Source: Streptomyces sp. NBC_00878
GTDB taxonomy: Bacteria; Actinomycetota; Actinomycetes; Streptomycetales; Streptomycetaceae
Reading direction: 5' to 3'
NCBI RefSeq assembly: GCF_026341515.1
Contig: NZ_JAPEOK010000001.1
Span: forward strand, 2,418,001-2,482,000
DNA length: 64,000 bases
Shown here: positions 35,786 through 44,606 of the stretch, piece after piece
How the letters are laid out: each line of letters begins with the position of its first letter
Position numbering within the stretch: the stretch's first letter is position 1
Made by a program: the position numbers and the translations under genes
Notes under the pieces: generated by a model
Told to the model about the DNA's origin: nothing
The model's database searches: none
The model's input: only the letters and a program-made list of their open reading frames with translations

Positions 35786-36765
35786 GACGCTGCGGGCAGC
35801 GCGTCGAAATAGCGCCGTGCTCCCGGGTGCAGCGGGATGGGTGTCCTACCCATGGTGACCGGGTCGAGGGGGTAGGTGATCGGGCTTCTCTCCGGGGCGA
35901 GATGGCGGTACTGCGCTTCGATCTGGTGTCGCGTCTCGCCAAGCACCCATGCGATGGCGTAGGCGAGGTCATCAGGGAGGTCGGATCGGGTCAGCACGAG
36001 GAAGTCGGAGAAGTCGAGGGTGCGGAATGCGGAACGCCCGGGGAAGTAGCCGTCCTCGACGTCGGCGGCGGGCCAGCCGTAGTCGTCCCGGAGACCGGCG
36101 AGGACTTCCTCCTCGACCTCGAGGAAGTTCAGGTCCCGGCCGATGTCCTGCCAGTCAGGCAGCATGACCGCCTCCTGGACTATGGCGTTCGCCCGGCCTT
36201 GCTTGACGTGCTCAAGCGCTTCGAAAGGTCGCTCGTCCTGGAGTAGTCGGCCGCCCCAGCCGGTGACATCGACACCCGACCGGGTCAGAACCTCGTGGGC
36301 GGCCAGCCCGACGTGGTTGACGTCGTCGTGGACCGCGGTGGCCAGGCGTAGCGCGGGCTTGTGCCGGCGCAGCTCGGCGAAGGTAGTGATGCCCAGGTCC
36401 CGGTGGACAGCGACGACCAGGCGGTCGCGCTGCGGAACGACACCAAGGGCCCGCAGGTCCGGATAGTGCTCGCCCGTGTAGACGCCCCTCCCGTCGAGGG
36501 CAGCGGCCGCGAAGGCGGCCGGCGTGGTCAGCGCCACCTGGACCTCACCGCGGCCGACCGCGTGGACGGCATCGCTGAAACCTCGGCTGTTCCAGGTCGC
36601 AATGCGCGTGTGCGGGCCGCAGCGGTCGGCCAGCTCCTGGGCGATCCAGCCGCAGACCCGGTGGAGGTTGGCGCCGCCCCAGTCGCCACGCAGATGCAGC
36701 GTGAGGGATCGCTCTATGCGGGGTTCATCCGGTCGCCCGTGCGGGGCGGGTGTCGGACTCATCAT
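35782..36765 (-). CDS. TAXI-family solute-binding protein without signal peptide
   Basis: A 327-residue periplasmic-binding-type protein resembling TAXI TRAP receptors/NMT1-like proteins (WNSRGFSDAVHAVGRGEVQV; ALTTPAAFAAAAL; ALEHVKQGRANAIVQEAV). The N-terminus is polar (SPTPAPHGRPDEPRIERS): no signal peptide or lipobox is seen, and no TRAP membrane subunits are encoded nearby. It is first gene of the seven-gene minus operon. It may be a cytosolic ligand sensor or enzyme. Two adjacent ATGs (36765, 36762) follow a GGAG site; operator candidate 2 lies 20 bp upstream. Confidence 0.7.
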   Translation of the reverse strand: MMSPTPAPHGRPDEPRIERSLTLHLRGDWGGANLHRVCGWIAQELADRCGPHTRIATWNSRGFSDAVHAVGRGEVQVALTTPAAFAAAALDGRGVYTGEHYPDLRALGVVPQRDRLVVAVHRDLGITTFAELRRHKPALRLATAVHDDVNHVGLAAHEVLTRSGVDVTGWGGRLLQDERPFEALEHVKQGRANAIVQEAVMLPDWQDIGRDLNFLEVEEEVLAGLRDDYGWPAADVEDGYFPGRSAFRTLDFSDFLVLTRSDLPDDLAYAIAWVLGETRHQIEAQYRHLAPERSPITYPLDPVTMGRTPIPLHPGARRYFDALPAAS

Positions 36766-36784
36766 GGCTCCAGTCCTGATTTAG

Positions 36785-36798
36785 AGGACGCATGTCCT
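36785..36798. promoter_or_regulatory. shared operator candidate 2 (AGGACGCATGTCCT)
   Basis: AGGA-N6-TCCT, 20 bp upstream of the first gene of the large minus-strand catabolic operon, where it could block the promoter. The 317-bp gap 36766-37082 holds this site and otherwise no gene. Confidence 0.65.
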
Positions 36799-37082
36799 GC
36801 TTTTTGGTCAGCATAGATCCAGTCACCCGGAGAAGCGAGAGCTGTGCGAAGTGGATCCAGTGATCACCTCTGGGGCTGAACCCATACGGAACAAGAGGCC
36901 AAGGGGTGCCGTTACGGCAGGGCCGTCGCCTGGCGCGTATTCACGTACCGCCGGACACGAAGGGGGGCGGCAGTCACGCGGTCGTCAAGATTACCTCTCG
37001 CAGCTTCGGGCTGGCGAAAAGTTCTGATACGTAGGACACTAGTCTTCTTATTCGAGACTCTACGGACTCGAAGATGGTCCCC

Positions 37083-37874
37083 TCAGGCGCTCTCGCCACT
37101 GCCGGCGCCCGGGGGGTCGCATTCCGCGACACAGCGCAAGAGGGCTGCCGCATCCCGCTTGTCCAGGGCGTCGACAAGGTCGGCGTGCAACCGGTGCCGG
37201 GCCCGGAGGTACTCGGCGGGCGAGCCGTGAGGAGGCAGCACTTCGACGGCGTGGCCTTCGACAAGATCCTGCAGATTGACGTAGAGCGACCGTAGGAGGG
37301 CGTTCGGTGTGATGTCGGCGACACACTTGTGCAGTTGCCGGTGGGACCGGGCAAACGCGTCCATGTCTCCGGCCTGGCCCGCCCCGTCCATCTCTTTCAG
37401 CAGAACGCGCAGGTCTCGGACGTCAGCGGGCGAGGCGTGCCACAGCGCGTCCTGCCACAGCAGTGGTTCCAGGGCATCGCGGATCCGCAGGGCGTCGTCG
37501 GCATCCGCCTGCAAGCCGTCCAGCGCGAGGATGGAGTGGCCGAGCCGGACCATGGGGGTCTGCTCGATCGCGAAGAGGCCTCCGCCCGGCCCTGGCCGGA
37601 CCGTGACGAGCCCGCGCGACAGGAGCAGCCGCAGTGCCTCGTTGAACGTTCCGACCGACACGCCGCAGTGGGCCCGGAGCTCCTCCTTCGTTCCGAGCCG
37701 GGTGCCAGGCGCGACGCCCGAGGCGATCCGTGCCACGGCCCGCGCGGCCGCGTCCGCCCGCGAATTCGCCGGGGTTTGCCCCCAGTCCCCCCGCTGCAGC
37801 GCCGGAGGGTCGACGCTCCCGGCTGTCGCGCCCGGCCTGCCGCCCTGCGTCCCGCCCGCCTCCCGCGTCCCCAC
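37083..37874 (-). CDS. FadR-subfamily GntR transcriptional regulator
   Basis: A regulator of about 263 residues: winged helix near residues 45-100 (GTKEELRAHCGVSVGTFNEAL) and an alpha-helical FCD ligand domain with His-containing metal-site segments (FARSHRQLHKCVADI; ARHRLHADLVDAL). GTG 37874 has a well-placed AGGGGAG ribosome site; GTG 37898 is an alternative adding 8 residues. It diverges from the flavin-reductase operon and probably controls it through the palindrome at 37973-37988. Confidence 0.82.
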   Translation of the reverse strand: MGTREAGGTQGGRPGATAGSVDPPALQRGDWGQTPANSRADAAARAVARIASGVAPGTRLGTKEELRAHCGVSVGTFNEALRLLLSRGLVTVRPGPGGGLFAIEQTPMVRLGHSILALDGLQADADDALRIRDALEPLLWQDALWHASPADVRDLRVLLKEMDGAGQAGDMDAFARSHRQLHKCVADITPNALLRSLYVNLQDLVEGHAVEVLPPHGSPAEYLRARHRLHADLVDALDKRDAAALLRCVAECDPPGAGSGESA

Positions 37875-37972
37875 TGAGTCTCCCCTCACTACGAACACCT
37901 CTTCAGATTCATTGTGATGAATAGATTCGCACCTCTTGACGTCAGGCGAAACAGGGATACAGCATCAAACGT

Positions 37973-37988
37973 AATCATCATGATGATT
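37973..37988. promoter_or_regulatory. candidate FadR/GntR operator, perfect 16-bp palindrome
   Basis: AATCATCATGATGATT is a perfect palindrome directly before the ribosome site of the flavin reductase gene. A second inverted repeat, ATTCAT-N4-ATGAAT, lies at 37907-37922 near the regulator's start. Both occupy the divergent gap, fitting autoregulation and control of the plus operon. Confidence 0.55.
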
Positions 37989-37999
37989 GGAGACCGCAC

Positions 38000-38530
38000 A
38001 TGATCCCCGTCCTTGGTGAGCAGGAGTTCCGTGACCTCATGGCGGCTGTCTGTGCCCCCGTCACGATCGTCACCGCCTCGGTGGGAGAGATCCCGTACGG
38101 CACCACCGTCAGCGCCTTCGCCTCGCTGTCGCTCAAGCCGCCCATGGTCACCGTCGCCCTTGACCGCAGATCCGGACTCCTGCCTCACATCACCGCCAGC
38201 CGGCGCTTCGGCGTCAACGTTCTGGGCCAGGGGCAGGACGACCTCGCCCTGGGTTTCGCCCGGCGCACGCCCGACCGCTTCGCCGGTGTCGGCTGGCACT
38301 TCGACCACGGTCTGCCGCGCCTTGAGGCGGCTCCGGGGTGGCTGGCCTGCGACCTGACCGACGCGGTGGACGGCGGCGACCACCTGCTCCTGCTGGGCAC
38401 CGTCACGCACGCCAGGTCCACGCCCGCGGCCCCGCTCATCTACGGATACCGGACCTTCGGCACGCACTCGCACTTCGCGCTGCGTCCACGCCACCCCATC
38501 GGCGATCACGTGGCCGCGTGCGCCCGCTGA
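38000..38530 (+). CDS. flavin reductase (two-component monooxygenase partner)
   Basis: A 176-residue FMN-binding split-barrel reductase of the HpaC/HsaB type (APVTIVTASVGEIPYGTTVS; ALDRRSGLLPHI; GVNVLGQGQDDLA). It would supply reduced flavin to the monooxygenase encoded 79 bp downstream, using NAD(P)H. It is first gene of the plus-strand operon, with GGAG before ATG 38000 and the palindromic operator just upstream. Confidence 0.88.
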   Translation: MIPVLGEQEFRDLMAAVCAPVTIVTASVGEIPYGTTVSAFASLSLKPPMVTVALDRRSGLLPHITASRRFGVNVLGQGQDDLALGFARRTPDRFAGVGWHFDHGLPRLEAAPGWLACDLTDAVDGGDHLLLLGTVTHARSTPAAPLIYGYRTFGTHSHFALRPRHPIGDHVAACAR

Positions 38531-38609
38531 CCCTCCCGCCTCCTTCCGCCGGCCCGCTTCGCGGGCACGGATGTCCGACCCGCCACCCGACGAGAAAGAA
38601 CGCACCACG

Positions 38610-39782
38610 ATGACGACTCACGATGAACTGCTCGCCCGGGCCGTGGCCCTCCAGCCCCTGCTGCGTGAGCACACCGCCGACATCGAGACCGCCCGCAGGA
38701 TCCCGGATCCGGTGATCGACGCGATCGCGGAAGCCGGACTGTTCAAGCTCGCCACCCCTCGGCGCTATGGCGGTCATCAGACGTCCATGCGCATGATGCT
38801 CGACGTATCGGCGACCCTGGCCGAGGGCGACGGTTCGGCGTCCTGGGTGGTCACCCTCGTCAACGTGTGCAACTGGCTGACCAGTCTCTTCCCGTCCAAG
38901 GCACAGGACGACGTGTTCGGCGGCAACCCGGACGCCCGCGTCACCGGTGTCCTCGCCCCCACCTCCTCCACCACCAAGGTCGACGGCGGATGGCAGGTCA
39001 CGGGCCGCTGGTACTACAACTCCGGTTCCTCGCACGCCGACTGGGCCGTACTGGGTGCGCCGCTGACCGACACGGACGGGAAGGTTGTCGACCAGGCGCT
39101 CGTTCTTGTGCCGCGATCAGACTTCTCCATCGAGGACACCTGGTTCGTGGCCGGAATGAAGGGCACCGCAAGCAACTGCCTGATCGTCGAGGACGTCTTC
39201 GTGCCCGACCACCGGGTGCTGTCCGTGCCTGCCGCCATCGAGGGCCGGTACCCCACCGAGCACTTGGACGAGGCGATGGCCCGGTCCGCGTTCGTGCCGG
39301 TCCTCGCCCTCGTCCTCGCCGGCCCTCAGCTGGGCCTGGGCCGGGCGGCGCTGAAATACGCCGCGGACAAGGCCGCCCGCAAGCCCATCTCGTACACCTT
39401 CTACGAGACGCAGGCTGAGTCGGTGGCCGTGCAGATGCAGCTCGCCGAGGCGGCCCAGCGGATCGACACCGCCGTGCTGCACGCGGAGCGCGCCGCCGCC
39501 GACATCGATGAGGCTGCCCGGCGCGGCGTGTACCCGGACTTCACCCAGCGCGCCCGGGTACGGGCCGATGCCGGCTGGGCCGTCCAGAACGTGCTTGAGG
39601 CGATCAACACGATCATCAATGTCCATGGCGCCGGGTCCTTCGCCGACGTCAACCCCCTGCAGCGCATCTGGCGTGACGCGAACACCGCGGGCCGCCATGC
39701 GGTGGTCGCACCCACCGTGGCGCTCGAGGTGTACGGCAAGGCCCTGCTCGGAGTCGACGACAGCATCACACCACTCGTCTGA
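38610..39782 (+). CDS. flavin-dependent monooxygenase, acyl-CoA-dehydrogenase fold (HsaA/HpaB group D)
   Basis: A 390-residue protein with the acyl-CoA dehydrogenase fold. It shows AEGDGSASWVVTLVNVCNW near residue 72, FVAGMKGTASNCLIVEDVFV near 185 and the IINVHGAGSFADVNPLQRIWRDANTAGRH-type C-terminus near 345, seen in group D hydroxylases rather than in true dehydrogenases. With the upstream reductase it should hydroxylate a phenol to a catechol. ATG 38610 follows GAAAGAA; ATG 38571 has no ribosome site. Part of the operon leading to the extradiol dioxygenase. Confidence 0.87.
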   Translation: MTTHDELLARAVALQPLLREHTADIETARRIPDPVIDAIAEAGLFKLATPRRYGGHQTSMRMMLDVSATLAEGDGSASWVVTLVNVCNWLTSLFPSKAQDDVFGGNPDARVTGVLAPTSSTTKVDGGWQVTGRWYYNSGSSHADWAVLGAPLTDTDGKVVDQALVLVPRSDFSIEDTWFVAGMKGTASNCLIVEDVFVPDHRVLSVPAAIEGRYPTEHLDEAMARSAFVPVLALVLAGPQLGLGRAALKYAADKAARKPISYTFYETQAESVAVQMQLAEAAQRIDTAVLHAERAAADIDEAARRGVYPDFTQRARVRADAGWAVQNVLEAINTIINVHGAGSFADVNPLQRIWRDANTAGRHAVVAPTVALEVYGKALLGVDDSITPLV

Positions 39783-39821
39783 ACCGCGCTTCCTTCACCC
39801 CGTTCCGCAAAGGAGAAGCAT

Positions 39822-40667
39822 GTGCGTACAGCCAATCTTGCAGGGCGTCTGGTCCTTGTCACGGACGACGGCCTGGCCGTGGATGTCGAGGAGGCCAGCA
39901 ATGGTCGCTTCGGCTCCGACCCACAGGAGATCTACCAGCAGTGGAGGGCCTTCCGCACCTGGCAGGCCGACACCGTTCTGCCGCCCGGGCGCCCGTTCGT
40001 CTCAGCAGACCTCGGCTCGCCCACCCCGCGGCCACGGCAGGTTCTGGCCGTCGGACTCAACTACCGGGCCCACGCCGATGAGTCCGGCTTCGCCGCCCCT
40101 GACACACTCCCACCCGTCTTCCCGAAGTACGTCTCCAGCATCACCGGCCCCGTTTCTGAAGTCCGGCTGCCTGCGGGCGGACACACGGACTGGGAAGTCG
40201 AACTCGTCGCCGTCATCGGTGAAGAGGCATACCAGGTGGACGAGGAAGCGGCCTGGCTGCATATCGCCGGGCTCACCGCGGGACAGGATCTCTCCGAACG
40301 CATCACACAACTGAGCGGACCCGCCCCACAGTTCGGCCTCGGCAAGTCGTACCCGGGCTTCACACCGATGGGCCCCTGTCTGGTCACGCCCGATGCCCTG
40401 GCCGACCCCGATGACCTGGAGCTCGGCTGCACTCTCAACGGTGAGGAAGTACAGAAGGCGCGCACCCGAGACCTCCTCTTCTCCATACCCGCACTGATCG
40501 CACGGCTGTCGGCAATCCTGCCGCTGCTTCCCGGAGACGTCGTCTTCACCGGCACCCCCGCAGGCGTCGGCCTGGGCCGCACGCCCCAGCGCTGGATCGC
40601 GGCCGGCGACGTACTCGTCAGCCGCATCAAGGGCATCGGGGAACTCCGCCAAACCTTCCGCGCCTGA
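39822..40667 (+). CDS. fumarylacetoacetate hydrolase-family protein (second copy)
   Basis: A 281-residue FAH-fold enzyme with QVLAVGLNYRAHADESGF, metal-ligand region GGHTDWEVELVAVIGEEAYQ split across residues 125-145, and C-terminal LLPGDVVFTGTPAGVGLG. The GTG start at 39822 follows AGGAGAA. It lies between the hydroxylase and extradiol dioxygenase genes, so it likely processes the meta-cleavage product (hydrolase, isomerase or decarboxylase). It is clearly distinct in sequence from the copy at 28515-29354. Confidence 0.87.
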   Translation: MRTANLAGRLVLVTDDGLAVDVEEASNGRFGSDPQEIYQQWRAFRTWQADTVLPPGRPFVSADLGSPTPRPRQVLAVGLNYRAHADESGFAAPDTLPPVFPKYVSSITGPVSEVRLPAGGHTDWEVELVAVIGEEAYQVDEEAAWLHIAGLTAGQDLSERITQLSGPAPQFGLGKSYPGFTPMGPCLVTPDALADPDDLELGCTLNGEEVQKARTRDLLFSIPALIARLSAILPLLPGDVVFTGTPAGVGLGRTPQRWIAAGDVLVSRIKGIGELRQTFRA

Positions 40668-40693
40668 ACACCCGTCCGCCCAGGGAGTGCCGC

Positions 40694-41614
40694 ATGGCCC
40701 TGCACCGTCTGTCCTCGATCGTCATGGGCGTCCCCGACCCCGCCCGGACCATCTCCTACTACACCGAATTCGGCCTCTCCGCTGAACCTGACGGCTGGTT
40801 GAGCACACGCGACGGTGGCCGCCAGCTCCGCGTCGTCCCTGCGCCGACACGACGCCTACTGGAGGTGTCCATCGGTGTCGACAGCCCCGACGACCTCGCC
40901 TCAGTCCTTGTGCGCCTGGACCGGCTCGGCATTCCTGCCGACCTGGACTCGGACGCACTCATCGCATACGAGCAGACCACCCGCGTCCGCGCCGTCCTGC
41001 GGGTCGAACCCCGGATCACGCAGACGTTGGCCCCTCCCACCCCCTACAACGGGCCGGGCCGCACCGAGCGCACGACCAGCCGCGCCCCCGGGATCGTGCG
41101 CAGCTCTCCCGTAAGGCCCCGCAAGCTGGGCCACGCGGTTCTGGGCACAACCAACTTCGCGGCCACCACCAGCTTTTTCGCCGACGGCCTCGGTTTCAAG
41201 GTGTCCGACCTGATGGGCGAAGTCGGCGCCTTCCTGCGCTGCTCCACCGACCACCACAACCTCCTCGTCCTCGCCGCACCCGTCGTATTCCTGCACCACA
41301 CCTCCTGGCAGGTCGACGACATCGACGACGTCGGCCGAGGCGCCGCCGCGATGCTGGAGAACCATCCCGAACGGCACGTGTGGGGTCTGGGACGCCACCA
41401 CGCCGGCTCCAACTTCTTCTGGTACCTCAAGGACCCCGCCGGGAACTTCTGCGAGTACTACTCCGACATGGACTGCATCCTCGACGACCAGCTGTGGAAA
41501 CCGGAGGTCTTCGACGGCGCCAAGGGCCTTTTCAACTGGGGCCCGCCACCGCCGCCTTCGTTCATCAAGCCCGACGACCTGGCCGATCTGATGACCGGCT
41601 CACACAGCAACTGA
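40694..41614 (+). CDS. VOC-family extradiol ring-cleavage dioxygenase
   Basis: A 306-residue type I extradiol dioxygenase with two VOC modules. The catalytic C-terminal module shows metal ligands in LGHAVLGTTNFAAT (His), VFLHHTSWQVDDID (His) and NFCEYYSDMD (Glu). The C-terminal extension WGPPPPPSF is typical of catechol-2,3-dioxygenase relatives. It cleaves a catechol next to the hydroxyls using Fe(II) and O2. Last intact gene of the plus operon; an IS110 remnant follows at once. Confidence 0.88.
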   Translation: MALHRLSSIVMGVPDPARTISYYTEFGLSAEPDGWLSTRDGGRQLRVVPAPTRRLLEVSIGVDSPDDLASVLVRLDRLGIPADLDSDALIAYEQTTRVRAVLRVEPRITQTLAPPTPYNGPGRTERTTSRAPGIVRSSPVRPRKLGHAVLGTTNFAATTSFFADGLGFKVSDLMGEVGAFLRCSTDHHNLLVLAAPVVFLHHTSWQVDDIDDVGRGAAAMLENHPERHVWGLGRHHAGSNFFWYLKDPAGNFCEYYSDMDCILDDQLWKPEVFDGAKGLFNWGPPPPPSFIKPDDLADLMTGSHSN

Positions 41615-41649
41615 TAGCCCTCCGCGCTCAAGGAGTCTCAGTGGCGAAG

Positions 41650-42240
41650 TCAGGCCGCCTGCGCGACCGGTGGGGCGGAGGTGAATGCCCGGTTGTCGCG
41701 CAGCAGTGCCCATAGGACGCCGGCTCGCCGACGGGCCAGGGCGACGACGGCCTGGACGTGCTTGAGCCCTTCGCCGCGTTTCCCGAGGCAGAAGTCCCGG
41801 CTCGGTCCCTCGCGGATGATGCTGGTCTGCGCAGACATGTGGAACACCCGTCGCAGGCGGCGGCTGTAGCGCTTGGGCCGGTGCAGATTGCCGGTCCGGC
41901 GGCCCGAGTCGCGGGGAACGGGCACCAGCCCGGCCGCGGAGGCGAGATGGCCTGCGTCGGCGTAGGCCGGCAGGTCACCGGCCGCCACAACGAACTCCGC
42001 CCCGAGCATCGGCCCGATGCCGGGCAGTGACTCGATCATCTCCGCTCGCGGATGGCTGCGGAAGGCGTCACGGATCTGCCGGTCGGTGCTCTTGAGGCGG
42101 TTGTCCAGGGCGAGGATCTGAGCGCCCAGGTCGGCGACGATCTCAGCGCCGACGTCCTCCCCGGGCAACGCGGTCTGCTGGTCCTGGACGGCTTGCGGGG
42201 CTATGGCCGCGACATTGTCGGCAGCCATAGCCCCGAGAGC
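41650..42240 (-). pseudogene. IS110-family transposase remnant (second, C-terminal part)
   Basis: The minus frame encodes the C-terminal domain of an IS110/IS116-type transposase: LPGEDVGAEIVADLGAQILA, MIESLPGIGPMLGAEFVVAA, AAGLVPVPRDSGRRTGNLHR and ALARRRAGVLWALLRDN. The N-terminal catalytic DEDD domain is missing. It differs from the remnant at 20.6 kb and appears to have cut the end of the plus-strand catabolic operon. Confidence 0.8.
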
Positions 42241-42329
42241 CGGACGGCCACTCCTTGGGAGCCGCTGAGGGCAAGCCGCATAAGCCGCATCCGGTCCTCC
42301 CTGGCCGCCCAACAACTACGGAGCTTGCA

Positions 42330-42455
42330 TTGATCGAGCTGAAGGAACTCGACCCCGCCGCGGTGTTCCAGAGCCAACTGCTGGGCCCCGACAACGGACG
42401 GCCCATGAAGCTCGTCAACACCTTCGTCGCTCCTGCCGGGGATACCGCGGGATGA
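42330..42455 (+). pseudogene. N-terminal fragment of an antibiotic-biosynthesis-monooxygenase (ABM) type gene
   Basis: A 41-codon frame (TTG 42330 after GGAG) reads IELKELDPAAVFQSQL and RPMKLVNTFVAPAGD, then stops. This resembles the first strand of ABM-domain proteins just before the expected helix. It lies next to the IS110 remnant and is probably a gene of the plus operon truncated by rearrangement. Confidence 0.5.
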
Positions 42456-42619
42456 ACACGCCCCACCTCCACCACCGACGAGATGCCAGCCACCGGAACC
42501 AGCCGATGCGCTCCGCACCCCTGCCCGCCAGTGCGTCTTTGCTGCCCGCACACAACCACCCCGGCAGGAGAGCATTGCTTTCCTCGCCATTGCCCTGCTA
42601 TACAGGTCATAGGTTCTAT

Positions 42620-42640
42620 TTTACGGGACATCTTGACGGT
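42620..42640. promoter_or_regulatory. shared operator candidate 3 (half-site form)
   Basis: TTTTACGGGACATCTTGACGG aligns with operator candidate 1 (TTTTACAGGACATCTATCCTG) at 16 of 21 positions; the right arm is degenerate. It is 150 bp upstream of the YciI-like gene. Confidence 0.45.
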
Positions 42641-42792
42641 CGCGGCACGCCCATTGCCGAAGCGCTTTGTGACGCGGCTCAGAGGCAGCAGGCCCAGGAG
42701 GCTGCTCGGCGCTGAGCTTCCTCGACCCACTCACCCATAGAGAACCGGAGCCCGGCCCACATCATCGGCTCGCCCCGACAGTTGGAGGCACC

Positions 42793-43134
42793 ATGTGGCA
42801 TCTCACTCTGCACCGTTGGACCGGCGACAGAGAGGCGACGGTCCAACATGCGCTCGAACACCTTGATGACCACCTGGCATGGATGCGCGAGCAGCAGCTC
42901 GCGGGCAAAGTCCTGATAGCCGGCCCGACCCCGGACAAGGAGCTCGGGATCATGCTCTTCGGGCACATGTCGAAGCAGGACGTCCACGAGCTGTGCCGCA
43001 CGGATCCCTTCATCTCCGCCGGCCTCCGGGAGTACGAAGTCATCCCGTGGGAGGTGCACCACCTGCTGGGCATCGGCGCTTTCGACACCAGGACGGTGAA
43101 CGCAATGAACCAGGCCAAGGCACACCAGACCTGA
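42793..43134 (+). CDS. YciI-like small enzyme
   Basis: A 113-residue ferredoxin-like-fold protein (LTLHRWTGDREATVQHALEH; LAGKVLIAGPTPDKELGIML; FISAGLREYEVIPWEVHHLL) resembling YciI/muconolactone-isomerase-sized proteins. Such proteins take part in late aromatic catabolism or dehalogenation. ATG 42793 follows GTTGGAGGCACC. Operator candidate 3 is in its upstream region, and an ABM gene lies 306 bp downstream; that 306-bp gap shows no gene. Confidence 0.7.
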   Translation: MWHLTLHRWTGDREATVQHALEHLDDHLAWMREQQLAGKVLIAGPTPDKELGIMLFGHMSKQDVHELCRTDPFISAGLREYEVIPWEVHHLLGIGAFDTRTVNAMNQAKAHQT

Positions 43135-43440
43135 CCCACGACCTCGTGCAGGCGCGAACCACGCTGGGCGCCCCGCCGGACGAACGCCCCGGAACGCCCG
43201 GCCCTGCCGCCGGCAGTTCCCACCTCAACGACTGCGCCTGCTGTGAACGCCGCTCCCGCACGGGATGCGGCACATCGCAAGCCGGAAGGAACCAGCTTCA
43301 TCCGGCCAGGCACCACCATCGCCGCCATCGAGAATTCTTTGACCTCGGCGCGCGGGTCACACGACGGGCGCGACCCGTCTCCCCCGACCCATCGGCGAGC
43401 CCGCGCTCCAACCATCCTGAACCTTCCAAGAGGAGAGACC

Positions 43441-43791
43441 ATGACCACGCCAGTAACCACGATCACCGTCACGGCCAACACCGACCAGGTCACCTTGGTG
43501 AACGTGTTCACCGTCGCCCCCGAGCGGCAGATGGCGCTGGTGGAAGCGCTGGACGAGGCCACCCGACAGATCTTCACGACGGTGCCCGGCTTCATCTCCG
43601 CCAACCTGCACACCAGCCTGGACGGCACCCGCGTGATCAACTATGCACAGTGGGCAAGCGAGAAGCACTACAAGGACGCGCTCCAGCGCGCTGACGTCCG
43701 CGAGCACATAACCAAGGCCGCTGCCGGTGCGGACAAGTGGGACCCAACCCTCGCGCAGGTGCAGTCGATCCACCACCCAGGCCGGGCGTGA
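43441..43791 (+). CDS. antibiotic biosynthesis monooxygenase (ABM) domain protein
   Basis: A 116-residue cofactor-free monooxygenase-type protein. It shows the strand-helix pattern VTLVNVFTVAPERQMALVEA, the PGFISANLHTSLDGTRVINY core and WASEKHYKDAL. ABM proteins oxidise phenols to quinones or act on polyketide-like rings without cofactors. AGGAGAG precedes ATG 43441. It lies among catabolic enzymes between two decayed ABM-like sequences. Confidence 0.82.
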   Translation: MTTPVTTITVTANTDQVTLVNVFTVAPERQMALVEALDEATRQIFTTVPGFISANLHTSLDGTRVINYAQWASEKHYKDALQRADVREHITKAAAGADKWDPTLAQVQSIHHPGRA

Positions 43792-43906
43792 GCCTTGCCC
43801 GAGCAGTCGGCAGCACTCCGACCGAACCTGGCCGGCCGAACGACACCGCCGTCCGTCCCGAGGCGTCCCGCCGCGTGACGCCTCGTCGTCGGCAAGGGAG
43901 GACACC

Positions 43907-44400
43907 ATGACCGCACCGCGTCCCTTCACCATCCTGCGCGGCCGGATCCCACGGCCTCCGGTCGCCCCGAAGAGCCCGGCCCCCGGTGTCCTGCTACACC
44001 ATCGACAATGGGTTGCCCGGTACTGATCCCTCCCAACTCCCCTCCTGGGCTGCCACTTGAGCTCGGCGAAGCGCTGTACCTCGAGGACCTGACGATCACG
44101 CCCTGCGAGCACTACTGCCGCATCGGCGCCGATCCGGCCCCCAGCACCCGGGCGCGAGGGACAGACGGGCCGCCAGGGGTGGATCACCCTCACCACGGCC
44201 GGCGGGCAGCAACGGCAGCTCGCCGAATACAACATCACAGAGACCGCCTCGGCCATCCGGCACTTCCCCGGATTCCGTTCCGCGACCTCCTACCTCCAGC
44301 AGGACAGTCCTGTGCTGTACGGGCACGTCGCGTGGGAACCCGAACAGCATCTCGCCGCCGCGCGGCAACAGCCCGAGTTCACCCGTAACCTGCGTGATGG
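43907..44400 (+). pseudogene. ABM-type monooxygenase pseudogene
   Basis: An N-terminal start (TAPRPFTILRGRIPRPP) soon stops, and a later frame contains QRQLAEYNITETASAIRHFP, FRSATSYLQQDSPVLYGHVA and WEPEQHLAAARQQPEFTRNL, an ABM-domain body. The parts are in different frames, so the gene is broken. It sits 115 bp after the intact ABM gene. The gap 44400-44606 shows no other gene. Confidence 0.5.
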
Positions 44401-44606
44401 GGCTCGTTGGAAATCCCCACCCCCTGCTCAGGAGTTCCCCAGACCGGCTCGCCTTGTCTCCCCACCTACAGGCGGTCCCGTTCTCGATCACCGCCCGGAC
44501 GTGGCCTGGGCCCGCCACCGGGGGGAGGGACACGACACCGGGACCGACCGGTGATCGTTTAGCTTTGCGGCGGCACACGGCGCCCGCTCATCGAGCTCAG
44601 ACCGGT

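Noticed and set aside
44296..44316. AGGACAGTCCT as a further shared operator
   Set aside because: Shorter spacing (N3) and located inside an ABM pseudogene body, not in a promoter.
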